Positions 20,584 to 32,360 of a stretch of 64,000 nt of DNA are shown here, piece by piece. The position numbers were made by a program, and so were the translations under genes. This stretch comes from Sphaerolaimus hirsutus. Taxonomy: Eukaryota > Nematoda > Chromadorea > Monhysterida > Sphaerolaimidae. Numbering within the stretch: position 1 is the stretch's first letter; the number at the start of each line of letters is the position of its first letter. The DNA lies in assembly GCA_964036195.1 (NCBI GenBank), contig OZ038459.1, forward strand, positions 16,799,206-16,863,205, in the 5' to 3' direction. Below the pieces are notes generated by a model, which ran no database searches, was not told where the DNA came from, and saw only the letters and a program-made list of their open reading frames with translations.

Positions 20584-22726
20584 TCAATTGCTGCCATCAT
20601 ACAGTGATAACGCATGTACGATGTATGGATCTGCCTTGGCGCCTTGTTTGAACTCCTCCATATTCAAATCTTCTCCCTCATGCTGCAAATTCATATTTTG
20701 TGGTATTTATTAGCGATTTAGAATATAAGTGAAATGGAATGCTGAGCAGTGCTAAAACCTGGGAGATGCTTTAGAACCAACGGAACTGGTGCAATTTTTA
20801 TACAAATAGAACTTTAAGGAAAAGCATGTGCAGAATACTAGCATATAATTTAATGAATAAAATTTTGTGATAAATTTTGTAATAATTATTCCGTAGTAAA
20901 AACTATATATTTTGATGAAAAAGTGTATAATTTTTTGTTCATTATTCAGATGGGTAGGTAGGTAGGTTTCCATACCAAGTGTGGTGTCCGCCGAATACAC
21001 ATGTATTCACTTGCATTCAACGATCAAAATTCATTCACCCATCCGAAAAAGCAGCTAACCTTATTCACCATGGCAAATATCCTTTCAACCCTCTGTTTGG
21101 GGGTTTCTTCCATTTGCGCGCTGGACCCCCTGGCGTGCGCGTGGTGGGGTGCCGGCCCCACCATTTTATAAATGGCCGTTACAATTTGCAACATTTCCGA
21201 CTGAGATATTCGACCGTCGCCGTCGAGATCGTAAAGTTTGAAGGCCCCTGTTTTGTGGGGTTTTTTTAGCTTCTTAAGATAATTTTTAAGTAAATGAGTT
21301 TAATATTTAAGTTGCAGCAAAGGTCGTATTTATATTTACCGTATTTCCTCAGGATACCCCCTTGAATTAACCCCCCTCGAAATACCCCCAGGTGTTTTAA
21401 AGCTGAGGGGAAAAAACCCTCGAAATACCCCCCTCAAAATTTCCAGTCTGAAAAAATAAACCCCCTGGGGTATTTCGAGGAAATACGGTATATTTCAGAA
21501 AGTGGGGCGCAACTCAGTTTTCCACTCTGGAACGGATCTGTGTTTCCTATACATCATCGTGATATTTTTTATAAGTGGAGTGGCACAAGCTGTCACGTTC
21601 AAAATGTTCTATGATGCTACTTTTTTGCAAATTCGCTTTCACATAAGAACGGAAAAAAATCCAAACTTGAGTGCAGTCAAATTTAGTTTTTGAGTGCTCC
21701 ACGGAATATGGATGTTTTATACTCACAGTGTAATTTTTCATCCAAACTGCCTCTGGATGTAATTGAGAGCGCCTTCATAAATTCACCAAACTCTATGCTT
21801 CCATCCTGGAAACAAAATAGTGACAAGTTAATGCAAACCAAGACTACAAAACAAAAAATGAATTTTTATATACCCCATTGTCATCGAACACTTTGAATAC
21901 ATAAGTTGCGAAGTCTGTGGCATCTCCCTGTGGGAAAAACTGCTTGTAAATCTTTTGAAAACCCTGAAAAAATGGACAAAATGTCAATGAATACAAGCGA
22001 AAATACACGAGATGAATGTAAGAAAATCTGGAACTTACAGCTTCACTTAATTGGCCATCTGGACAATCTTGAGTAAAACATTTGTACCTGTGAGTATTTG
22101 ATTTTCAGTTTAGTATTTTAGTTAAAAGAGCCTTCACCCGGTATTTTTGTGACGATAACATGCTTTCAAACATGTTTTAACCATGAAAACTCAAGATTTG
22201 ATTCGTGTGATCTTGCCTCGATCTTGATCGGCTTCGTTGCCGAGGGAAAGCATCAAATTTCATGGATTACATAATGCTTCAAAAATTCAAGAAAAACGTG
22301 GTGATCGTGTGTGCATAATTATGGAATCTTTGAAATTAACGTTTGTCCTTGGAAGTGAGGATAATCAAATCTTGATCGATCGGGGAATCATTCATCCCGA
22401 AAAAGTGATTTTAAAAAAACACAAATTTGCCGTCACAGAAAAACCGTGTGAAAGCGGCCTAAAAGGTTTCCAGAATTTTCGGAAATGTGATCATTGTGCA
22501 AATAAAATCGGAAATTCGAGGTGAACATACCACTGCCGCACCTCCTTCTTGGTGACTGAAAGAAGTGTCAATTACTTTGTATATAGGTAGTAAATGTAAA
22601 TTTATAAGTTCAGTACAACATAGTCAAAATGTAGTGAAATGCAAAAAACTCACAATATGTATATGATGTGATCTCATTGATCTGTTGTTTAGTGAGACAC
22701 CCTTTCCTTGAAAATTTCTGTCCCAT
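20584..22726 (-). CDS. NCS1: Neuronal calcium sensor 1 (frequenin) homologue, seven exons
   Basis: EF-hand calcium sensor; family members regulate exocytosis, PI4-kinase and receptors at membranes. Exons on the minus strand: 22726-22654, 22555-22531, 22087-22039, 21963-21874, 21805-21727, 21247-21060, 20682-20584; phases join and give 200 residues (family ~190). The N-terminus MGQKFS fits an N-myristoylation signal (Gly2, Ser6). EF1 has the family's inactive loop ([12 protein letters not shown]). EF2 ([12 protein letters not shown]) and EF3 ([12 protein letters not shown]) are canonical. EF4 ([12 protein letters not shown]) lacks the usual D1, N/D3, D5 and G6 residues and probably does not bind calcium. 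NCS1-specific signatures include '[11 protein letters not shown]', '[11 protein letters not shown]' and the C-terminus '[14 protein letters not shown]'. Exon 2 is a 25-nt micro-exon. It converges on the protease gene 600 bp away. Other NCS-family members fit less well because of the C-terminus. Confidence 0.94.
21338..21490. repeat. CCGTATTT-family palindrome in an NCS1 intron
   Basis: 'accgtatttcctcaggatac' at the left and 'tatttcgaggaaatacggta' at the right, with C-rich and G-rich arms. It lies in the intron between exons 5 and 6. Confidence 0.8.
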
Positions 22727-23965
22727 GCAGAAAATGATGAAATTTTCATGCATTCCACGTAATCACCATTTACATGGATTACATGGATACTCTCACATAA
22801 TCAACACCACAATCCTCAGTGTACAAATAGATTATTATTTATTTAGTGTGGGCCTGTCGGGGTACAAATTATTCACGTAATGGTATAAATAAGCTCACAC
22901 TTTGAAATAAAACAGGTGGATGTAGAAAATGCGTCAGTAAATTGTGGAATGGGAATTATTTACCAAGTTGAAAATTACTGAATAGCGATGAAAAAGCGCC
23001 ATTTTTCTTATTTTTGCGCCATTTTTCTGTGACGGCTGGGCTTGGTGCCTTTTGTGCCGTGGCGAGTTTTGTGTCGCTTTACTTTCACCGAATGTAACCG
23101 AGCACTTATTGCAATTGGGTTTTTTTCACCGATGTTTCAGAGCGTAGACGGTGGGAATCACTTAAGTGCGCAACAAGCTGGTATGCGGCATCGAATAATC
23201 TTGGGAGATTTTATTTTTATTTTTAAAGTCTCAGAAAATATAAGAAAATTTTCCAGGTTCGTACATTTTTTCATAGTGCAAATTTTGAGGGGGCTAAACA
23301 AGGGGTGGGGGAGGGGGGTCTTTCGAGGGTTATTTTTATCCATATTGGCTATTTTGGTGGGGGTATTTCGAGGAAAAACGGTATATCGACGTGGGATATC
23401 GCCATTAATTTAGCAGTTTTCTTCTTCCAAGGGATTTTCTAGCACGTTTGCACTTGTGAATTTGCATTTTTGGCAAAACATGTTTTTTGGCAAAAGGGAA
23501 GGATATGGACTGCACGGTTTTTTAGTTGCTGGTGTTTGCAGCGGGAATATTGATTTTAAAGAAGTGACGAAAACAATGGTGCAACAGTGCTGTATAAAAA
23601 TGCACCAACAACCAATGGAGTTTTTTCATCACTCAACAGAAGAGCACCTATACCTTAACTTACAATATGTAAAAGCATTATTTTTGCACAAGCACAAGCA
23701 TGTCCGCATAGAATCCTATTGTGGGAAACAGCTGTAATGGCATTGGCATGCATAAACATGCAACTCTGAGCTCACTCTACTGCTTGAGCGTTGGTGCTGT
23801 CTAGCATACAAAAATCCTCAAGATTTTCATTTTCGAAAATCTCAATAAATATAAATATATATTTATAAGATTTATATCTATTTATATTTTTCAAAATTCT
23901 GGCAGATAAATTTACCGTATTACCTACCTCCAATTGTATCCAAAAAAGTATCTCTAATTTAAAGT
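22727..23965. other. Upstream of NCS1: mostly unique sequence with one half repeat
   Basis: The NCS1 promoter should lie here (minus strand). Bases 23270-23385 are one arm of the CCGTATTT family, ending 'tatttcgaggaaaaacggta'. The rest shows no repeat or exon that I can support. Confidence 0.4.
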
Positions 23966-25018
23966 ACCGTATTTCCTCGAAATACCCCCAGGGGGTTTAT
24001 TTTTTCAGAGTGGAAATTTTGAGGGGGTATTTCGAGGGGGGGGGGTTATTATTTCGTCAGAAATTTTCACGAAATTCATAGTAAAGAGTACGCTTTTATT
24101 TACACAAAACAGGTAATCAACGTGTCCAAGTAGCGTATATTTAGACATATCAACGTCTATCGCTACACAAACTAAATAGTACATGTGTATTTTAGCTGCA
24201 ATGCAAACTGCGACCAATATATACATAATGCACACTGCATACATCATGTACATAATTCCAGACGGGGGTATTTCGAGGGAGGTGGGTTTATTTTTCCCCC
24301 AGCCCAAAAACACCTGGGGCCAGATTTAATTCTCCCTACAGATTTGTAGGGTAGGGCAGGGCGTACGCCCGATAGATTTTTTAAAGTTCAGCCGCATCGA
24401 CGCACATGCACCGAGAGCAAGGCAGTTTGTAAAATATACGAAACCATCCCTGTAGGTCGCCGATATTGCAATATGGCGTATATCACTTCGATTTTGGCAC
24501 AGAAATCATGATTTCATCATTTCTTGGTCGTCGGCCAATTCGTTTTTTATTTTATTTTGTCGGGCGGGTTACTCGCATAAGTCACGCTTTTGTTTAGTCA
24601 GGTGGTCGCTTTTTTAGTGTTCACTGTCTGCAACCAAAACCATGAGGGCAGCGACAAGAAAGAAATGCATGCATGAGTGTACAAAAGCGCGACTTATGCG
24701 AGTAACCCGCCCGACAAAATAAAATAAAAAGCGAATTGGCAGACGGCCAAGAAATGACGAAATAGTGATTTCCGGGCCAAAATCAAAGCGAGATACGTCA
24801 TATTGCAATATCGGCGACCTTAAGGGATCTTTTCGTATATTTTAAGAACCGCCTTACTCTCGGTGCATGTGCGTCGATGCGGCTGAACTTTAAAAAAATC
24901 TATCGGGCGTACGCCCTACCCTACAAATCTGTAGGGAGAATTAAATCTGGCCCCAGGGGGTATTTTGAGGGGGGGTTAATTCAAGGGGGGGGGGTAAATC
25001 GAGGAAATACGGTATATA
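23966..25018. repeat. CCGTATTT-family element split by a 640-bp palindromic element
   Basis: It starts 'taccgtatttcctcgaaata' and ends 'atcgaggaaatacggtatat'. The insertion at 24316-24954 divides it. Confidence 0.8.
24316..24954. repeat. Large palindromic element with GGGGCCAGATTTAA ends
   Basis: The left arm 'ggggccagatttaattctcc' and following 'ctacagatttgtagggtagg' pair with the right arm ending 'gagaattaaatctggcccc'. Pairing continues through 'gttcagccgcatcgacgcac' and into 'gggcgggttactcgcataag'. A minimal 88-bp version lies at 60900-60987. Confidence 0.9.
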
Positions 25019-25062
25019 AAAAGTGTTGAAATCAATATACATACCTACAATTAGTAGAGGTA

Positions 25063-25494
25063 CCGTATTACCTCGAATTATCCCCCCTTGAATTAACCCC
25101 CCTCGAATTAACCCCCCCCCCTCAAAATGAGCTGGGGAAATAATAAACCCCCCCCCCTCGAAATACCCCCCCCCCAAATACAGTGTACACAGCATGTACA
25201 CAACAAATACCACAGTGTGTGAGCTGTATTATGCAGAAAACACGTTAAAACCGATGACTGAGTGATGTTAGGGAAGGGTTTATGTGTATAGGTATACAGT
25301 AGTATATGCCTATAAACACTCAGACGCCTCTGACAATGTTGTATTTTTCTACGTCTGAGTACAGGAAATTTTGTAAAATTTCTGGCGAAATAATAGAACC
25401 CCCCTCGAATAAACCCCCCCTTGAATTAACCCCCCCTCAAAATTTGCTGGCGAAATAATAAACCCCCATGGGGGTATTCAGAGGTAATACGGTA
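25063..25494. repeat. CCGTATT-family palindromic repeat
   Basis: It begins 'taccgtattacctcgaatta' and ends 'attcagaggtaatacggta'. Very C-rich left arm and short G-rich right end. Confidence 0.8.
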
Positions 25495-25699
25495 ATATAA
25501 TATTTTATATATATTTTTGAATTTTGAAAAAATCGCCCATGCTGCACATTCTTGCGCTTTGTAGCTACACCTACAATTGTAGTATTTGATAAATATTGTA
25601 GTAATTCAATCAAATACTACACAATGTATTTATACATATTTTCTGAAAAGCTACAGATTTAACTATCTATATTAATATTTTTCCAAATTCTGAGTGATA

Positions 25700-25934
25700 T
25701 ACCGTATTTACTCGAATAATTTCCCCAGGGAATTATTTTTTCATCAGACATTTTTGAGGGGGTTTGATTTCATCGATTGTCTTTTTAATAAATGTGCATT
25801 ATTTATTCTCCATCATTGTGGGGGGGGTTATTCTAGTGGGGGAATTATTTTTTCTCACTCTTCTAGCAGGGGGGATTTATTCGAGGGGGGGGGGGTTATC
25901 CAAGTGGGTGGAAGTATTCGAGTAAATACGGTAT
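25700..25934. repeat. CCGTATTTACTCGAATAA-type palindromic repeat
   Basis: 'taccgtatttactcgaataa' to 'attcgagtaaatacggta', flanked by TA on both sides. A variant of the CCGTATTT family with AATTATT words, like 44877-45096. Confidence 0.8.
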
Positions 25935-26032
25935 TTATGTATATTTTGCAGAAAATTGGCCATTTTTTCTAATGCTAGTCTGGTCTGATGTATCTAGTGC
26001 CTTTATCTAGTGGCCACGTCTGCACTACCTAG

Positions 26033-26520
26033 TGATTGAAAAACGCCATGGCGTTGGCGCTTGGCGCTAGCGCCAAAGGAAAGAGCGTCATGGCTAAAAA
26101 GCTTTTGGCACTTGGCATTTTGGCTGACCAATCTTGTTTGTACACGATTGTATGGTTGAATGGAAATGAATGAAGGGTATACTCGGCGGACAGCACACCT
26201 AGTATGAAAACCTACCATAATTTAATGAATAATTTAATAAAATATTCTGTCAGATATGACTATGCTAGGTTCTGTCAGATATGTTCATTGGTAGGTTTTG
26301 CTGTTAGTCTTGTTTTTGTTGAATACAGCATGTATGTGAAGGAAGTGCACAAACGGTGTCACTGTCGCTCACAGGAAATAAGATACGTAATAAAAAATGA
26401 TTTTACATCTTTTCCTGTGGCGACTGTGGCACCTGGCGCGCTATATTTCTTGAATGGCACCCTTGTCTATTAGTGCCTTCTTGCCTTCACTTGGCGCCTT
26501 TCGAACACTTTGCCATCACT
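26033..26520. repeat. GGCGCC-family element interrupted by other repeats
   Basis: 'ctagtgattgaaaaacgcca' at the left and 'actttgccatcactg' near 26500-26520 on the right resemble the TAGTGATGGAAAAGCGCC ends. Inside, 26165-26195 contains 'ggtatactcggcggaca', a word also found near 39281, 48930 and 49170. Bases 26520-26740 show nothing recognised. Confidence 0.5.
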
Positions 26521-26744
26521 GGGTTGAATCAATGATCAAATCAAATCATATCTTTATTGCTCCAGACTATGCGAGTCAAAGGCAATAACTTCTACCTAAA
26601 GTAACTTCATAAAAATGACAGCTAGCGTTAATGTTAAACACTGAAAATAGGAATTTCTATCATCGATATCCTGTCGTCGGGTGATCAGTGAAAATTTATC
26701 GTCAGTGAATTCATCTATTAAATGAAAATACGGTCATGTTTGAT

Positions 26745-26975
26745 TGTCATTAGTGATGGAAAAGCGCCAGAAAAAAAGGCGCCAGGCGCCAATGGCGCCA
26801 TGGCGCCATTCGGAAAATGGGCGCCACAGAAAAAGGGCGCCAGGCGCAATGGCGCCATTCGGAAAGTGGGCGCCAGGCGCCAATGGTGCCACGGAAAGAG
26901 GGCGTCAAGCGCCAAGTGTGCCATGGCGCCATTTGAAAAATAAGGCGCTAGGCGCCAAGGGCGCCAGGATAAATC
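26745..26975. repeat. GGCGCC-family repeat
   Basis: It starts 'attagtgatggaaaagcgcc' and is followed by 'ggcgccaatggcgcc'-type words. No clear right end. Ala/Pro/Trp-rich reading frames across it are repeat translations. Confidence 0.65.
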
Positions 26976-27170
26976 GCTGCGTACAATACCCTGCATGTGC
27001 TAAAATGATTCTCCAACACTGTGGTGCACACATTCACTTCCTTATTCACGTTCCCCAGGATGTAATCACCAAAAACGATACAAGTACCGAAATTTTTTGC
27101 ATAACATCACACTCATACATGACATTCAATTTAAACACAATGAAAATAGTCATTCAAAAAATGCATTCAC

Positions 27171-27283
27171 TCAAATAGATTCGTCCAGGGGAGTTTTCAA
27201 CAAATGGACGAAAACAAAATTTTGACGATTTGAATCCGTTGATTTACACATTTGCAAGTTCAACGGTTCATCATTGTCAGCTT
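27171..27283 (-). CDS. Possible orphan terminal exon or coding remnant, product unknown
   Basis: After a potential acceptor (GATCAG, read on the minus strand) there is a 36-residue frame running ADNDEPLNLQMCKSTDSN to LLKTPLDESI then stop. The composition is protein-like and outside any repeat recognised here, but I found no upstream exon and do not recognise a family. It could be a decayed transposase fragment or chance. Confidence 0.2.
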
Positions 27284-27439
27284 CTGATCCGTCAGATATT
27301 TACGTCTGATGAACATCCGACGAAATATTTCCATACCACTCCCATCATTTCGTCCATTTTTAGCGAATTTCGAATCATCAACGGACACACACAACAATTT
27401 TTTACGTTTACGCAGCACTACTGACCTAGAAACCCGGAC

Positions 27440-27610
27440 CGTGCCATTTTGGCGCCCTAAAAGGGGCAGGGCGCCAGGCGCCAAGGGCGCCACAGAAAAA
27501 TGGCGCCATGGCGCGGCGCGCTTTGGCGCCCACAAATTGCGCCATTCCATCACTACAGGGCACAGGGCACCACGGAAAAAATGGTGCCACTGACAAGGGG
27601 CGCGCCAAGG
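27440..27610. repeat. GGCGCC-family repeat
   Basis: 'ggcgccctaaaaggggcagg' and 'ggcgccacagaaaaatggcg' words are followed by 'gcgccattccatcacta', which matches the usual right end. No target duplication was read. Confidence 0.6.
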
Positions 27611-28227
27611 ACGTTATATTTTACATTACATATACCTTACATAGGTAGGTTGAAAAATTTCTGTACTTTTAACAACTCTTATTTACGCCAAGCCCCTGCG
27701 CCGGAGTGCTTTTGTACCGATCCATGGCGCTTTTAATGGCATTCGAAAATTTGAAAGTACCTTTTGAATTTTCGCATTTCTCGCGTTACAAATTTCCCCT
27801 TAAAAATACTTGACAGTTCTTTCTTCAAAACTAGAAACATAGAAAATCAATCTGGTATTAATATTCAATGACCTCGTATTTATATTCAATTCAATGACCA
27901 ATATTAATATTCAATGACCGAGTAATTAAATAACTGTGTCCGTCAGGTTTAATAAAACGTACAGAATTGGAATGCAAAATTATGCAACTGAAAGATGGAG
28001 GCTTTGAGTGATCGTTGCTTCCTTCCGTCGTATTCTACGACTGCTTTATATTTAATACCTTGTGCAATAATTGCTGCATCTATTCACATCTCGTGGCAAA
28101 GTACCGTAATCCTCGATTAGTTCCCCTCTGAATAGACCCCCCCCTGTTAATCGACTGAGAAAAAATTCTCCTTTGAGTATCCGCTGCGGTGAACAGGATA
28201 GCTGCACAATTGAAAAACAGACACAAC

Positions 28228-28452
28228 TAGTGATGGAAAAGCGCCATGGCGCTGGCGCCTGGCGCTAGCGCCAAAGCAAAAAGCGCCATGGCGCTTTTGG
28301 CGCTTGGCGCTTAAACGCTCTGGCGCCATTGGCGCTTGGCGCTGGGGTCTGGGAAAGCGCCATGGCGCTTTTGGCGCTTGGCGCCATTTTCTAGTGGCGC
28401 TATTGGCGCCTGGCGCCGACATTTTAAATGGCGCCAAAAAAGCGCCAACCAT
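28228..28452. repeat. GGCGCC-family repeat
   Basis: The left end 'ctagtgatggaaaagcgcca' is clear. The interior alternates 'gcgccatggcgcttttggcg' words. The right end, near 'aaaaaagcgccaacc', lost the TCACTA terminus. Flanks 27620-28100 and 28460-28650 are unassigned; 28102-28160 has a partial CCGTAAT/CCTCGA motif. Confidence 0.65.
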
Positions 28453-28649
28453 GATAAAACAAAGTGTTATAATAAGGTGGAATCGACACTGCAGTTGATC
28501 AATTTTGAGGCAACTGAATAAATATTGATTAATATTAGGGTAGACCTTATATACCTAAATAGATCTGCCTACATCGAATAAAAGCAGAGGTGTTAAAATC
28601 GAGGTAAATCCTCTTTTATGCTTTGCTCCCAATTCTTTCTTGTAGTTTA

Positions 28650-28860
28650 AATCAGGGGTTCAGTCTGGCGGGGGTTGGAGGGGGGTTACCCCCCAACAAA
28701 TGCTCCAGCTATCTATCCCCGGGCCGCTCAGCTATCTATCTAACCTGAGGCTAAATTTTAGGCTACTATCCCTCGAGCCCCCTGGCCCTACCCCCTCAAA
28801 TTGACCAGATATGTATCTCTTCAGAGCGATTATTTGAGAAATTTTGCCCCGATTTAATGG
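28650..28860. repeat. CTATCTATC-type repeat
   Basis: 'gctatctatccccgggccgc' and 'agctatctatctaacctgag' resemble 12880-13080 and 36800-36960. Confidence 0.55.
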
Positions 28861-28949
28861 TTGTTTGAGTGGGCAAAAGTTCAATAGACTACTATGACGT
28901 CACTCACAGTTATGCACTCATTTTTCTACCATCAAATTGTAGAAGTAAT

Positions 28950-29157
28950 TTTTTGGCGCTGGCGCTATTGGCGCTTGGCGCCATTACCCTCTGGCGCCAT
29001 TGGCGCTTGGCGCTGTGGTTCAGAAAAGCGCCATGGCGCTTTTGGCGCTTGGCGCCATTTTGCTCTGGCGCCATTGGCGCTTGGCGCCGGGGTCAGAAAA
29101 GCGCCATGGCGCTTTTGGCGCTTGGCGCCGAAAGCCTGGCGCTTTTTCCATCACTAG
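28950..29157. repeat. GGCGCC-family repeat
   Basis: The interior repeats 'ggcgccattggcgcttggcg'; the right end 'ctttttccatcacta' is intact and the left end is eroded. Confidence 0.65.
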
Positions 29158-29889
29158 ACACAACAGACACTATAAAAAGCTGTAAATTGGTCTGATTAAT
29201 CAAATACAATAGCAGTGCATCCTGCGCGGGGATGGAATTGGATTTTCGCTGTGTTCAGCGACAGTGACATAATTACTGTGTGTTCACTTGACTGATAGCA
29301 ATTTGCGGGAATGTCTTATCCGTTGAACATTGTTCAAACTATGAATTGATAGAAATATGGTTGATAACTTTGACGTACGAAACAATACCTCCCCTTGAAA
29401 AATACTTCAAATTAATTAATTCCCCCTCTTGAGTAGTTCCCCTAAAAATGTCTGACATAAAAATAAAAAGCCAGGAGATTTATTCGAGTAATTAGGGTAT
29501 CAACTGGAAATACACGCTGTGGAAAACAAAAAAAACCGTATCCAATCCATGAAATCCAATCGCATCAAGTATTTTAACAATAAACAAACAGTCCATATCA
29601 CCCCTGGTAAATAAAAGTTCCTAAAAAGGTGCCAAAAATCCACACACACAAACGCCAACATAAACGGGCCACCCTGTAAACACAAAAGCTAATCCAACTC
29701 TGGGCGGGCGCGCGTGCAACTTTATTTAAATGCGGTGCGCCGCACTCGCGTCGGATGGGCGGCCGGCTGCGGCGACACTTGATTAAAATCTAGCGCCTAT
29801 GGGCGTGCGTGTCAAGAAATGGCGATGGATTGGGGTGGGACCGGGGAGTGGGATGAGGCCATGGCGCTGGCGCCGTGCATTGATACATA

Positions 29890-30136
29890 CCGTATTACCT
29901 GGAAATACCCCCAGGGGGGTTATTTTTTCAGAGTGGAAATTTTGGCATCAATATTGGCAGCAATTTATACATCATGTACCCTGCATACATGATGTACCTT
30001 ATTCCAGACAGCGGTATTTCGAGGGTTTTTTTATTTTTTCCTCAGCGTGAAAAGACCTGAAGGTCGGGGGGGGGGTTAATCCATGGTGGTATTTCAGGGG
30101 GGTTATTCAAGGGGGGTATTTCAAGGAATTACGGTA
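29890..30136. repeat. CCGTATT-family palindromic repeat
   Basis: 'taccgtattacctggaaata' to 'tatttcaaggaattacggta'. A weaker relative lies at 29380-29500. Between them, 29700-29790 is a short GC-rich unique patch that I cannot assign. Confidence 0.7.
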
Positions 30137-30253
30137 GTTGTTAAAACGTATTAACGTTTACTCGAAAAATACGTATATTGGAGTACTGAGCAAATATGTT
30201 AACATTTCCTCTGAAAAAATTCCAGTACTCATCTTTAGGTGTACTTTCAAAGG

Positions 30254-30683
30254 TACCGTATTACCTCGAAATACCCCCAGGGGGTTTATTATTTCGCCAG
30301 CAAAATTTGAGGGGGGGATAATTCGAGGGGGGGGGGGTTATTCGAGGGGGGGTCTATTATTTCGCCAGAAATTTTCGAAAATTCCCCATAGGCAGACGTA
30401 GAAAAATCGAACAATTACATAGATGTATGTGTGTTTATAGGCATCTATAACTGTATATAGTCAAAAACCCTTCCCTAACGGCACTTAATCATCAGTTTTA
30501 ACGTGTGTTCTCATTGTACAGTACACAATCTGCGGTATTTGTCATGTACGTTCACGTTACACTCACGTTTAGGGGGGGTATTTCGAGGGGGGGGGTTTAT
30601 TATTTCCTCAGCCGAAATTTAGGGGGGTATTTCGAGGGGGGGGGTTAATTCAAGGGGGGGTTAATTCGAGGTAATACGGTATG
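30254..30683. repeat. CCGTATT-family palindromic repeat
   Basis: 'taccgtattacctcgaaata' to 'aattcgaggtaatacggta'. The centre contains 'agacgtagaaaaatcgaac' and 'ttaacgtgtgttctca' words common to the longer copies of the family. Confidence 0.8.
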
Positions 30684-32069
30684 CAAATACAGAAAACGTA
30701 TTTTAATGGGCATTTACACTTACAGGCATTGGTCTTAACTCACTGTAAAATAAAGGAACGTTGAATAATAGCATATCACAGTCCTGATAAATACGTAAAG
30801 TCGGCAGACGTATCGCCCTACAAACATTTGCGTCAGTCTCTCCAGTGGAGAGTGCATGACGGCATTAGGTATTGTGACGCAATATTTTAACGATTGGAAT
30901 AGATCGGGTCACGTATGAAAACTTGGCCCTTATCCCACTTACCAGTTGCGTATTTTAAAAATGAGAGTGAAAACTCATAGTTAGCTAAAAATCGTTTAAA
31001 TTTGCTTCGCTTTGCCAATTTCCACCTTTATAATCGCTATTTTTGTTTATTTACATGGTTATATAGCTATTGTGAGCCTATTTTATTCATATTTATAGTG
31101 GATTTCGAAATTTTGGCCGGCTGCCAAGTTCTCTTCTGTTGGAACGGAGCCAACGAATGAAAAATAAAATAAAAACAAAAACGGTAGTTTGAACGGTCAA
31201 ATTCTTTTCGAGCAACGTTGGAAATGTAGATAACTAGGGCGTGGCACGCACGGACGCAGCGAAACGTCCATTTTTCTTTTAATATGATTTTCTTTTTCAA
31301 TTCCTAGCGTCCGCATGGCACACAAGTTTCGTTGTTCGCTCTATTCACGAGCGAATTCTAACTCTCCGATTTTGTAGGGTGAAATGTCCGCCGACTTTAG
31401 GTATAAAGAGTTTTTTCGTCATTAAAATGAAACACATCATTGCTGTCTTCCAGAGTAAAAATTAAAAAATACTCACTTTTATTTACATTTTATGTGGAAA
31501 AAACACGCTTTTACGTTTTACCTGAAGGTGAAAGAAAAGTTATTTTCTCACGTAAACAATTTACTTTTACTTTTTACAATTTTACTCAAGTAAAAAATTT
31601 ATACATTAAGTTTTCTGTACTCAACGGTGAGTAAAATAAAAATACTTTACGGTTTCCGTTTACTTCGAAAAAAGTTCAGTAAATACTTTTAACAACTCGT
31701 TATGCCTTTGACTGAAATTCCCCCATGGCGATGTTGCCCCCTGCGCCATTCTTTTCGAATGGTGATTTGACTGATTTTCCTTTGGCGCTCGGTGCCATTT
31801 TTGTTTGGCGCTTTTCCATAACTTATAGTGCACCGGCTGACATGCAGTATTGACTTGTTTTAAATATAACGTGGGAAATTGAAATATAAATAAGTGAATC
31901 TTTGGGGGCAACAAACTATAGTTTCATTCTTTATTGTACAATAATTTATCAATTTTTGCTCTTCTTGAATTTTACAATTTTCATTATTGCTGAAGTGCAG
32001 AGTATTTTACAGTATAATGAATTCAAAATAATATCAAATGAAAAGTTTGAGAAATCGTGTCTGCTATAT
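30684..32069. other. Intergenic region with weak repeats only
   Basis: Bases 31440-31690 carry words of the TTTACTC/GTAAATACG family (compare 41916-42233). Bases 31705-31820 carry a few GGCGCC words. No exon with splice support was found. Confidence 0.4.
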
Positions 32070-32360
32070 AAACACCTTCCCGGTCACGTCCGGCACCCTA
32101 TTTTTGATCGTACTTGTGACACCCTATCTCCAGTTCTAGGGCGCGCCAGAAGCTGAAACTTGGGGTAGATATTGGCGCAACCCCCCTCTACCTCGCATGA
32201 ATTAGGGGGGTCGCGGCGACCCCTCTAATTCATGCGAGGTAGAGGGGGGTTGCGCCAATATCTCCCCCAAGTTTCAGCCTCTGCGGCACCCTAGAACTGG
32301 GTATAGGATGTGAGAAATAAAATCAAAAAATGGGTGCCGGACGTGACCGGGAAGGTGTTT
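32070..32360. repeat. 291-bp near-perfect inverted repeat
   Basis: 'aaacaccttcccggtcacgt' at the left is matched by 'acgtgaccgggaaggtgttt' at the right. The arms stay paired through 'caacccccctctacctcgca' up to a centre near 'gggggtcgcggcgacccc'. No clear 8-bp duplication, so it is not obviously part of the hAT-like set. Confidence 0.9.

Noticed and set aside
26720-26996. Ala/Pro/Trp/Arg-rich open frames on both strands (also at 28147-29195, 59870-60222, 61341-61936, 62539-62822)
   Set aside because: GGCGCC-repeat translations with no splice structure or family similarity.
29500-29685. Hydrophobic minus-strand frame of 61 codons
   Set aside because: No partner exon, no convincing start context and no family resemblance.
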